In this document: piece by piece, positions 1 to 44,642 of the stretch
How the letters are laid out: the number at the start of each line of letters is the position of its first letter
Numbering within the stretch: position 1 is the first letter of the stretch
Assembly (NCBI RefSeq): GCF_014805685.1
Contig: NC_060887.1
Location: 36,527,305 to 36,591,304 of the forward strand
DNA: 64,000 nucleotides
Origin: Silurus meridionalis
Taxonomy: Eukaryota; Chordata; Actinopteri; Siluriformes; Siluridae
Reading direction: 5' to 3'
Made by a program: the position numbers and the translations under genes
The notes under the pieces: model-generated
Databases searched by the model: none
What the model was told of the DNA's origin: nothing
The model's input: the letters and a program-made list of their open reading frames with translations, nothing else

Positions 1-429
1 ACGTCTCTCGCTCCTCACACTCTGGGCTGAGCGGATGATGTAGGATGATGTAACCGGTTATCGGACACACCGAACACTCTTGCACTCGTTCGCAACGGAA
101 AACACGATGAAATCTGTGTCACTCATTTACTACTGCAAAATGATATACGAGGAATAAACTTCTGGGTGTGCAGCAGATATAGGAAAATAATCAACAACAA
201 AGTTAGTTTTGCTTCTCAGAGGTGACTCTTTTCACCGATCACATCCTGAAGTGTTTCATTCTTCTTTTACTGCAGCAGGTATTAAAGAGTAGAACAGCAC
301 ATCGTCCTTTGTGTCCATTTATAGTTACGTTCAGCGCAAGGGAGTTTATACGATATGAAGCTTTTTGTGAACGAGATGTTGTGAAGATCTCTTTCAGCAT
401 TTCTTTAAATATATACACTACATGGACTT
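1..429. other. abi1 intron 1 portion, nothing recognised
   Basis: Non-repetitive sequence with no exon-like reading frame and no recognised repeat. abi1 exon 1 (MAEL... in other vertebrates) is not here and must lie upstream. Confidence 0.5.
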
Positions 430-807
430 ACTGAGTAAAAGACAGGAGGTGGAGCTGGAGATGTTGAGATGTTCATTTTGAGTGACGAGGATGGACAGGA
501 TTATAAATGAGTTTATTAGAGGGACAGCGCATGTAGAATGTTTTGGAGACAAGGTAAGGGAGGTGAGATTGAGATGGTTTGGACATGTGCAGAGGAGGGA
601 CATGGGGTATATCAGTAGGAGAATGCTGAGGATGGAGCCACCAGGAAGGAGGAAAAGAGGAAGACCAAGGAGGAGGTTTATGGATGTGGTGAGGGAAGAC
701 ATGCAGGTAGTTGGTGTGAAAGAGACAGATGTAGAGGACAGGGGGGTATGGAGACGGATGATCCGCTGTGGTGACCCCTAATGGGAGCAGCCGAAAGAAG
801 AAGAAGA
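430..807 (+). mobile_element. RTE-like LINE, 3' end fragment
   Basis: Encodes the C-terminal part of a non-LTR polyprotein (RLRWFGHVQRRDMGYISRRM, KRGRPRRRFMDV, RRMIRCGDP) and ends in a (GAA)n-type tail. The same 3' end recurs at 5131-5900 and near 58115 and 58740. 5'-truncated and inactive. Confidence 0.85.
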
Positions 808-811
808 TAAA

Positions 812-1206
812 TACACTATATGGACAAATAGTTTGTGGACAACTAACCATAAGATTCGTAGATGCTCTTTTGATCATCCACATTTATTCCTTATGTACTG
901 CTATAATAACCTCCACTGTTCTGGAAAGATTTTGGAACGTGCTCACGGAGATTTCTGATCGTTTACCCACAAGAGTGTTTCGAAAAAGTCAAACCGATGT
1001 AGGTGAGGTGAACGTTTACTTTCATCCCAAAGGTCTTCACTTTGACTTTGTACACAGGGTTTGGATTGTCATGCTTGGAACAGATTTGTGTCTTTTAGTT
1101 CTAGTGAAGGGAAATTTGTGCGCCTCCAATTTTGTAGTAACAGTTTGAGGAAGAACCACAAATGGCTGGAAATGTCAGGTGTCCCAATACTTTTGTCCAT
1201 ACACAG
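812..1206 (-). mobile_element. Tc1-like non-autonomous element 'cactatatggacaaa', copy 1
   Basis: Left end tacactatatggacaaa and right end ttttgtccatacacagt are inverted repeats. The interior resembles a decayed Tc1 transposase on the - strand. The family recurs at 12883-13361, 26938-27303, 30815-31160, 37525-37805, 42950-43535 and 50965-51262. Confidence 0.8.
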
Positions 1207-1539
1207 TTTAATTACAGACAGACTGGTGGCAGAAGGTTGGGAAAGAAAACTTAATTCTATCTTTATATATATATATCAAAACCTTCTTATTCAGGGAAGA
1301 AACTTTTCCAATGTCTGTATGTGTTATTCCAAATTGCAATATTTTGAACATGAAAAAATATACGACTTTGTTTATTCATTTTATCGTAAAGATCTTGTTG
1401 TTTTTGCACAATTAAAATGATGCCTTAAACATTTTTTTGTCGCAGCTTCTGATTGGTCGTCTCCGATATACATGTTTTGATTATCCTGTGTCGTGTTTTT
1501 AGCTTCTCGGTTCGTAAAACCGTCAACTGGTTTACTTGA

Positions 1540-35432
<33,893 letters not shown>

Positions 35433-36385
35433 GGAGAACAGGATTAGCTCTACGAGACGAGCAGGTCGAGGGGCGAGAGAGCTCCAGCTCCTGGGTTCAG
35501 GGCGTGTGGTGACATCATGAGGGCTGTGATCAGAAGCGATTTGTGTAAATACAACGAGCCGGAGGTTTTATTGTTTTTTTTTTTATTTCCTTAAATGTTT
35601 TTTTTTTAGTGGATTTTGATCTCATCTCAATGTTTTAGATTTTTGACAACATTTAAAATCTTGTCCAATCTGTTTCTTACGGAAGTCCCCAAGAGGCCGT
35701 GCGTTATAATATTTTTTTTCTCTCCTGTTTTCAACGTAAATGTTGTTTTTCCCGATCTCGACGTTAAAATCTGGTACTCGATTTTCCCGGCGTATTCGGC
35801 ATCGTGAGTAAAAACGCAACTGTTCGAAATCGCGATTACGAGAAAACAAGAACGAAAAAAATTCCAACGCATGACCTCTTAGGCCTTCCGTAGTTTCTGA
35901 TGAATTATTATTAATAGCACTGTATTTCATGCAGTCGTCACTCAGTGTCAAGATTTCTTTTGTTTTGGTCCTGATACTTGAAGGTATTATTGGCCATTTT
36001 GTTTTAATAGTTAAATATTATCCAGTTTTTCCCCCTGATCCTGATTTAATCTCTTTTTTAATTTCAATGAAGATTTTTTTTCTGCATTTTTAGACCGAAC
36101 AGGGAATTTCTTCTGTATGTATTTTCAATGATGCACATAAAAAAACAGTAGATTGCTTACGCTGTAGCTATTAAAAAAAAGTATTGGAATCTATGCTAAT
36201 CGATATACAATCTGATATTAATCAGCCAGAAATAACTGCCATATCGGTCCGAGTGATTTTACGACAACTTGTTACCTCCCTGCACAGACTAATGAACAAA
36301 ATCAGACTCGTGAAACTGATTCGGTGTCATCATTATAAAGCCATGGAAATATTGACAATAAATTTTTTGGTTTTTGTAAATGACC
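35433..36385 (+). other. abi1: abi1 3' untranslated region (estimated end)
   Basis: AT-rich, T-tract-rich sequence with no coding potential follows the stop codon. The best polyadenylation signal is at 36357-36362, followed by a T/G-rich stretch. The end point is inferred from that signal; transcript data could move it. Confidence 0.6.
36357..36362 (+). terminator. abi1 candidate polyadenylation signal AATAAA
   Basis: AATAAA followed by ttttttggtttttg, a T/G-rich downstream element, about 925 nt after the abi1 stop. Just beyond, at about 36395, Tc1-like repeat sequence begins, which fits the end of the transcript. Confidence 0.6.
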
Positions 36386-36394
36386 AAATTTAAC

Positions 36395-36925
36395 AGACTT
36401 CCTTTTGTTTCTATGCAACAGACTTGGTATGAAGATGTACAAATATTTAGCTAAAGGTTGCTCTTCACTAGGATTACTTTAAGATCCAGTTGATCCCAGA
36501 GCAGTTCAGTAGGATTGAGGTGCAGTGACTGGGCAGGTGATTCCATAATAAAGATCACTCCAGACGACTGTTTGCTCTCTAAATAACTCTCACAGAGCTC
36601 AGACGTACGATTCGGCTCATCGTCTTGTTGGTTCCGATGAGCCGCAGAACAAATGGAATTGCGTGGTGTTGAAGTATGGAATGGTTGCCATGTTGGTTCA
36701 TTTTACCCTGAATAAATCTCCAACCTTCCCTGCTCCAAAACCCCAAACTATTAAACTTCCTTCTTCATGTGTGACTGTGAGGGTGATGGCAGTCTGATCA
36801 CATCTTCTCTCCTGTTCTCCATCTTATACAAGTTCTTATCTTAGAGACAAATATGTCCAATTTGGACTCCACATAACTTTCTTCCACTCGTTCACTGTCC
36901 AATTCTTGTTTGTGTTTGCTTTTGC
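36395..36925 (-). mobile_element. Tc1-like element, second lineage, copy 2
   Basis: Reverse-complement copy of the 15640-16400 family: ttttgtttctatgcaacaga, ctgggcaggtgattcc, tttgctctctaaataactct, gttggttccgatgagccgca. It lies between abi1 and pdss1. Confidence 0.75.
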
Positions 36926-37160
36926 GTTTCACAATGGACATCGTCTCAAAGCAGCTTCACAGCATGTACGAATTATAGAGCAAAAATGGAAATATTAGTG
37001 AATTATGTGTGTTTATCCTCAATGAGCAAACCTGAGGCGACTGCGCCAAAGAAAACGATGGTATGAGGAAGAAACCTTGAGAGGAACCAGACTCGAGGGA
37101 ATCCATCCTCATCCGAGTGACACCAACAGTGTGATTATAAACCATTAAAACACAAACACC
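36926..37160 (-). mobile_element. L2-like LINE 3' tail
   Basis: Reverse complement of the LINE tail: acaatggacatcgtctcaaagcagctt and gaaaccttgagaggaaccagactcg. Confidence 0.75.
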
Positions 37161-37524
37161 CGAGAGTGAGAAATATCATAAACACTGGAGTATATGTTTA
37201 TTTATAATGTCCTTTCTACAGTCTTCTACATGCAGGTGGAGTTGTGGAACCAGGAGCTCGCGAGCAATTCAAATTAGCTGAACATCAGAGATCATTAGAG
37301 ATTCAACACCATCTCCTCCATGCCTGAGCCTTTAAATGTACAATGATGGAGAAACAGCATATGTAGAAGGGAATTTTTAATTTGGGTATTTGTTTATCCT
37401 CAATTGTCTGAAATCTTCATGAAGTGGGATCTAACCGGAGCTGGTACGTCTCTAGATGCCACCTTGTGGAGTCGGTATCTTCTTTAAAGAACACGCAAAG
37501 GGTTTTAAAAACCATAAACGACTG

Positions 37525-37805
37525 TGTTTACTAAATTCTTCCTTCACTTGAATCAGGAGATCCAAACCTGTTCCAGCAGGACAATGCAAACCCTGTGCAC
37601 AAAGCCAGCTTCATGAAGATCTCCTGCTATAGCGCTCTGATCCTGGTGGGATGAATGTGAACGCTGACTGCACCCCAGGTCTCCTCACCTACATCAGTAC
37701 CTGACTTTACCAAGACCCTTCTGTCTTAATGAAACTCCACAAATCTGGTGGAACATCTCAGAGGAGTGGAGGTTCTTATAACAGTGAATGGGGACTAAAT
37801 CAGGT
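37525..37805 (+). mobile_element. Tc1-like element 'cactatatggacaaa', copy 5
   Basis: The transposase strand is +: gttccagcaggacaatgcaa (QQDNA), tgtgcacaaagccagcttca, gtgaacgctgactgcacccc, gtggaacatctcagaggagt. Only the 3' half of the gene is left. Confidence 0.8.
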
Positions 37806-37907
37806 TTTCTGCAGGTTTCATTAAGTCAAATTTAAGACTTTTTAAGATCATTAAGAATGAAATCAGGTTTTCAACATGCTTGTGTCGATGTAGTGTATGT
37901 AGGAGAA

Positions 37908-37909
37908 AT

Positions 37910-37942
<33 letters not shown>
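37908..37942. repeat. (CA)n microsatellite
   Basis: About 16 CA units in the abi1-pdss1 intergenic gap. Confidence 0.95.
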
Positions 37943-37945
<3 letters not shown>

Positions 37946-38207
37946 ACAGTGAAATGTTTCCTTTATAAAAACGTGATTTATTATCACAGTTGCGGTGGAT
38001 TTAAGGCGTTTGTCTGTTTCTCCACACATGATGTACAAGTATATAAATAACAGCATAGCTCCTGATCGGGCCTTTGGGGGTCGGACGTGAGACACAGGAA
38101 GCCCCTCTGCGTCTTTTTTATCCCATGGTGTCCTGCTTCTGTAGAAGAGAACTGTACAGTACAATACAGTGAGGACGTCCTGGAGCATGAATCCTGCTAC
38201 TCGCTCT

Positions 38208-38213
38208 TTTATT
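38208..38213 (-). terminator. pdss1 candidate polyadenylation signal AATAAA
   Basis: On the - strand, ccaataaaagag lies 158 nt after the pdss1 stop. The 3' UTR in between contains a short GTCTC repeat (cgtctcgtctcgtctcgtct). A second AATAAA further on at 37977-37982 is an alternative. Confidence 0.55.
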
Positions 38214-38370
38214 GGCATTTTCTTGGTGCTTTTTCAGTGCAGGTGCCTGTTCCAGTCTCAGACCAGAGTGTCATAAGACGAGACGAGACGAGACGACCTG
38301 CTAGTTGTGTGTGTGTATAGAATGGTAGAGGTATGTAGCTGCCTGTAGTAGAGCTCAGGAGGTTCCAGGT

Positions 38371-38511
38371 TCATTTGTCCCGGTTGAGGACGAGCTCAGT
38401 GAGGCGGATCAGAGCGTCTCTCTCAGGGGACGGCTGCAGGCGGCTGATCTGACGCGTGGCCTCGTGGCAGTAATGCTGGGCCAGGAAACTCGTCTGCTCC
38501 ACGCCATCGCT
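38371..38511 (-). CDS. pdss1: pdss1 exon 11 and stop
   Basis: 141 nt including TGA at 38371-38373; acceptor gtttctcttcag. It encodes [40 protein letters not shown] and VLNRDK. The [15 protein letters not shown] ending is the expected Pdss1 C-terminus. Confidence 0.96.
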   Translation of the reverse strand, partial: SDGVEQTSFLAQHYCHEATRQISRLQPSPERDALIRLTELVLNRDK

Positions 38512-38748
38512 CTGAAGAGAAACACGCGTTACAAGTTAATATGTAACACCGTACTATAATTAACCAGCAGTGTCCTGGGGAATTCTGGATCCTGATTGGT
38601 CATAGGGAGTCGAGTAACGTTCAAGGGGCACGTCGAGATTCACGTTATCGTTTCTATAGTAACACAGATTTCACGTATTACTAGAGAAAAACGAGGTGGA
38701 AAAAATACTTGACTACTGTGACTTTTTTCTGTCTCCATTTCCTTTCTC

Positions 38749-38785
<37 letters not shown>

Positions 38786-39428
38786 ATTGATACAATTTGT
38801 TGACTGATATGCAGCTGAATAAAAGCCAGTGGTGGATGAAGTCCTCGCGTTAAAGTAGAGAAACAGCAGGTGAACTACGACTTCAGAAAAAGTAAAAAAG
38901 TGTCCATTAAACTCCTTAGTTAATTGTAGCCATAAGATACATACAACATCTATAATGCTTATAATACACGTCTTATAAATGAGTCTTTAAGCTGGAGATT
39001 CTCCTCACTGACCTCAGTTCAGGATCCTTCATGACGTCATCTCAATTAAAGTGATCCAAATCAAGAAGTGCTGTTCAACTCCAATCCAACTGGACCGGTT
39101 TGTGTTGTAATCGTTTTGTTGCTACACACATTAATGATAAACTACATACAATAAATAATAATGTTCTGCAGCTAGAAGAAATATTGTTGCTGTGTGTCAG
39201 AGGTGGGAAGTAACGACATACACTAATCCCCCGTGATACACGGACCCCAAAATGATCATAAGACTCCTTAAAAACAATTCCCGATAAGTTTCTTGGTCTA
39301 TGGTGCTCTCCGAGAAACTGATTAGTTCTGTGGCAAACGCAATTCCACAATAAACCAAATACAAACAGGTATAGCGGGAGATTCATATATATATATATAT
39401 GTGTGTATTCTGCTTTCTTCTCAGAGAT

Positions 39429-39472
<44 letters not shown>

Positions 39473-39984
39473 TTTTAATCTTTGTCAGTCTTTCTGTCGT
39501 TCTCTGCGACTCTTTCTCTTACCTCCAGGACGTATCTCCAGGCCCGATCGACGTCTCCATCCGAACAGAAACGTCTCATTATCATAGCGTGGAGCTCCGG
39601 AAACTGTAACAGAGAGAGAAAAAGAGGAAGAGAGAGGGACAAAGAGATAAGAGTGCGTGAGAGACAGACAAAACATAAAGGAAGACAGAGAGAAAGAGAG
39701 AGACAGAGAGAGAAAGAAAGAGACAGTGAGAGAAAGACAGAGGTAGAAAGAGAGAGACAGTGAGAGAAAGACAGAGGTAGAAAGAGAGAGACAGAGAGAG
39801 AGACAGAGGTAGAAAGAGAGACAGAGAGAGAGACAGAGGTAGAAAGAGAGAGAGAGAGAGAGAAAGGTAGAAATAGAGAGAGAGATAGGGGTAGAAAGAG
39901 AGAGACAGAGGTAGAAAGAAAGAGACAGAGAGAGAGAAAGGTAGAAATAGAGAGATAGGGGTAGAAAGAGAGAGACAAAGGTAG

Positions 39985-40029
<45 letters not shown>

Positions 40030-40961
40030 AACTCCAGCCCGATGTCATTCTGTGTTACAGAGGCCCCGCCCTCATTAAAGAAAGGAAGTATGTGGTCCTG
40101 TTCTCACGTGAATGATATCACCAGGATCTTTTTTCACCTTAGAAATATTGCTAAGATTAGAAATATGATGTCGTTACAGGATGCAGAAAAACTAGTTGAT
40201 GCTTTTGTTACTTCTAGATTAGACTACTGTAACGCTTTACTGTCTGGGTGTGTGAGTAAGTGCATAAATAAGCTTCAGTTAGTCCAGAATGCAGCAGCAA
40301 GAGTCCTCACTAGATCTAGGAAATATGACCACATCACCCCTGTTTTAATCAGTCTACACTGGCTCCCAATCAAATCTCGCATTGATTATAAAATATTACT
40401 ACTGACGTATAAAGCACTTAACGGTCTCGCACCACAGTATCTGAGTGAACTTCTGTACCAGTATGATCCTCCACGCCTACTTAGATCAAAAGGTGCTGGC
40501 TATCTGTTGGTTCCTCAAATAATGAAGACTACAGCAGGGGGCAGATCTTTCTCTTATAAAGCCCCACAGTTATGGAACAGCCTTCCAATCAGTGTTCGGG
40601 ACTCAGACACAGTCTCAGTGTTCAAGTCGAGGTTGAAAACTTATTTATTTAGTCAAGCCTTTTATCAGTAGATTTTTCTTAGGTAAAGGCTCAGATCTGG
40701 AGGGAACATGGATATAGAGTGTTTGGTGAACTGGTATATTTGTATGCTGTCGCCCCTCACATTCACACGCTCACTCAGGTTTGTTGACGGTGGTGTGGTG
40801 GGTCGCCTCATCCCAGAGATCCTCATGTCTGTGTTACCTTCTGGTTCTCCCTTTTAGTTATGCTGCCATAGCGAGTCTTGCCGGAGTCCAAACTGCACAG
40901 TGACATTAACTTTCATACACCAATAGTTACACTTAATAATCCATATCCTTCTCTTCCTGTC

Positions 40962-41002
<41 letters not shown>

Positions 41003-41923
41003 CGAGTTAAACATGCTCCTGAGGCTCCAGTGACCACTGTTCCTGCCCCTCTCCTCCGTGGATCTTCACACTTCTGTGCAGCTTGGGACGGTCTCTCATC
41101 AACACCTTGGGTGGTTCCATATAATTCGGAGTAGAACGGGTGCTTTGAGGACGGATTGACTGTAGTTGGTGTCGGCGGTCTGCTGCACTGACTCGGGAGT
41201 GCAGTTTGCTTCTGATCATCATCACTGTACCCGCAGCATTGTATATCTGCTTCAAATGGACATTTGGTGCAACCCAGATGAGGATGGGTTCCCTCTTGAG
41301 TCTGGTTCCTCTCAAGGTTTCTTCCTTATGCCATCTCGGGAGTTTTTCCTTGCCACAGTTGCTCATTAGGGACAAACATACTTACAAAGAACATATTTAC
41401 GTTTAATCACCACATTATCTGTGTAAAGCTGCTTTGAGACAATGTTCATTGTTAAAAGCGCTATACAAATAAAAATGAATTGAATTGAATTGAATTGTTC
41501 TACAGGACAGAAACACGTGTAATGAACGAGTTGTAGGATGAGTATGAAAGAGGAGTGGAGTTGAATTGAGGTACCTGTTGGCAGGCGAACAGTACGGGTC
41601 CGGTTGCCAGGCCCAGCCTGAGATCAGCAGCTGACGGTTTCCCCAGCTGATTAGCGCATGAGGTGAAGTCCAGCACGTCGTCCACCAGCTGCAGGAAATA
41701 AAATCACGTCACCTCGGGCCGCACGTGTGAGAGACCGGACAGCGGTTCCTACACTTTTTTTAATTCCCAGAGTTCCCATATTTAACATTGTTACAAGCTC
41801 TGATGCATGTCACAATCAGAACGCTGATGTTTTCCATGTGTTTAGTCGCACAGTAGGGGGCGCTGTTCCGTCACAGCAACTGCAGTCTATATATATTATA
41901 TAGCCTATATAATTCATTAGAAA

Positions 41924-41971
<48 letters not shown>

Positions 41972-42457
41972 GTATCATGTCCAAACAAGTATATGTTTTA
42001 TTTTATTTTTTTTTATTTTGTAAATTAACAGTTTATTCCCATGGAAAATTTCCAGTCAGAAGATTCCCGGACACTTTGCACCCCTAGCAGGACCCCTGTG
42101 ACACGCTAGCTCCGGGTCACGTAGGAGACGTTACCTGGAAGGCGATGCCCACGTTTCGTCCGTACTGATACGCGATCTCGTGCACCTCGGGGTCCGAGTT
42201 CACCAGAATGGAAACCTGCGGGGACGTGAAACAAGGACGTGTTGGACAAGTGGTCGCACGTCTGTGCCGAGTTATTCCTGAGGAGAGAACGTACATACTG
42301 CTTTACAGCTGTTGGCGATCAGGCTCGCCGTCTTCTTAAACGTCTTCTCGAGGTAGTGCTTGAATCGCTCGTTCTCGTTCTCCTTGGAGCCCAGCTGCAT
42401 GAATTCACCTGGGAATGAGATCCTTGGCGTTAGCAACGGTCCCTGGAAATCTGATAG

Positions 42458-42515
<58 letters not shown>

Positions 42516-42635
42516 GTCGTACCTCGTACCAGGTCCTCTATTACTTGGGAGAGAACCGACACAACAGTGGTATTCCCGATACGTGCAAGAGCCATGGATG
42601 CTGCAGAGAGAATGAAATCTCCAGCCAAGATGGCC

Positions 42636-42694
<59 letters not shown>

Positions 42695-44479
42695 TTAGGT
42701 GGACGTACTGTATCAATCATTCCATCCGGAAAGTCACGAGGTTTGTAAACACACTCACCTTTCTCTCCCCCCACATCTCGTTAATAGTGGTCTTTCCTCG
42801 CCGCGTATCCGCCCCGTCGATGACGTCGTCGTGCACCAGGCTGGCAGTGTGGATCATCTCAGAGATCATAGCGATGGACCGCTGGGCCGGGAGCAGATCC
42901 CTGAGACACGTGGCGAGAAAAACGTTACAGTTACCAAGTCAGCTTAATGAAGATCTCCAGCTACAGATCTCCGACCCTACTGAACACCTTTGGAATGAAT
43001 GTGAATACTGACTGCACCCCAGACCTCCTCACCTTCATCACTACCTCAGTTTACTAACATTGGATTGGATGGATGGATGGATAGATGGGTGGGTGGATGG
43101 ATGGGTGGGTGGATGGGTTGGTTGGTGGACAGATGGATGGATGGATGGGTTGGTTGGTGGATGGATGGATGGATGGGTTGGTGGATGGATGGATAAATGG
43201 ATTGGTTGGTGGATGGGTGGATGGATGGATGGATGGGTTGGTTGGTGGATGGATGGATTGGATGATGGATGGATGGATGAATGGGTGGGTGGATGGATGG
43301 ATGGATTGATTGATTGATTGATTGATGGATGGGTGGACTAACCTACGAAGTACCAGCACAGTGAAAATCTTTTTCCGCATTTCCCAGTGATGTTAGGAAT
43401 CTGGGGTCAGAGGTTCTACACAGATTATACAGAATGAGCTCAAATCTCCACAAGCACACTCCAAAATCTAGTGGAACATCTTCCCAGAGAGCAAAAAGTG
43501 AACTAAATGTGAAACGGGAAGTTCAAACTGTTCAAATCATCTGCTCCGTGTTATAATATATACTGGTTAGTTGGAGCTCGGTGGTTAAGGCTCTGGGTTA
43601 CAGAAGGTGGGAAGTTGATGATGATGATGATGATGTATGTTTACTGTATGATGTACAGTGAGGAAGAAGTAAACACACCCTCCTCTGTTGCTGTGAATGT
43701 TACAGGCTCGAGCCATTAACACCACGATCATGGGCCGGAACGCTTTCCCTTTCCCGTCAAAGTAGTAATCACACAGCGCTTTCAGCTCCACTTTAGACAC
43801 GAGTAGCTGCTGAACACACACACACACACACACACACACAGTGTTAAAGAGATAGAAATCAGGACACAGTATCAGTAACATCCCAGTTTGTTTTTGAATT
43901 TAAGAAAAGGAAGAGAGAGACTCATCCCACCATCACGTGGTTAATTTTTTTCTCTGCACAATGAAATGTAGACGCACACCTTTTTAATGTCCTCGTACAG
44001 GTTTTTCAGGTCCTCCTGCGCCAGTGAGAAAGGGTCCTTCAGCTTCGTGTCACTGTGAATCCTACAGCAGCAGCAGCAGCTCCGAGCTACGGGAGGAAGG
44101 AATCGACTCCTGGACCTGGAGCGCAGAGAGAGAGAGGAGATAAAACACACTGACACCTGAGAATTATTGAGAAATACTACAGAAAAGGAGGAGAAAAGGT
44201 GGAGAAAGGGTGGAGAAAGGCGGAGAAAGGAGAAGGGAAGAGAGAAGGTGGAGAAAAGGAGGAGAAAACGTGGAGAAAATGAGAAGGGAGGAGAAAAGGT
44301 GGAGAAAAGGATGGAGAAAGGGAGAAGGAAGGATAAAGGTGGAGAAAAGGAGGAGAAGGCTTTGGAATATACACTTTGTGGATCATACTGACCTTGTAAA
44401 CATGCTGGGATTGATGGAGGTGTGTGTGTGTCTGACAGGAAGCAGCACCTGAGAAGGAACATTCAGAGGGTTCAGTGTA

Positions 44480-44522
<43 letters not shown>

Positions 44523-44602
44523 AGGAACACTCAGTTTAGTTTAGCTATAAGACATAAATGGCAAGCAGATGAAACACTCCCACTCAGTGACCTTCTTCAC
44601 TC

Positions 44603-44642
<40 letters not shown>

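Noticed and set aside
222..434. 70-codon frame as a possible abi1 exon 1
   Set aside because: It does not resemble the MAELQ... start of Abi proteins and lacks a donor in phase 0.
39475..40048. Two long - strand frames rich in Ser-Leu
   Set aside because: They read through the (GA)n minisatellite and merely include pdss1 exon 10 in one frame; low-complexity translation, not a gene.
43060..43317. Met-Asp-Gly-Trp repeat protein
   Set aside because: Translation of the GGAT minisatellite.
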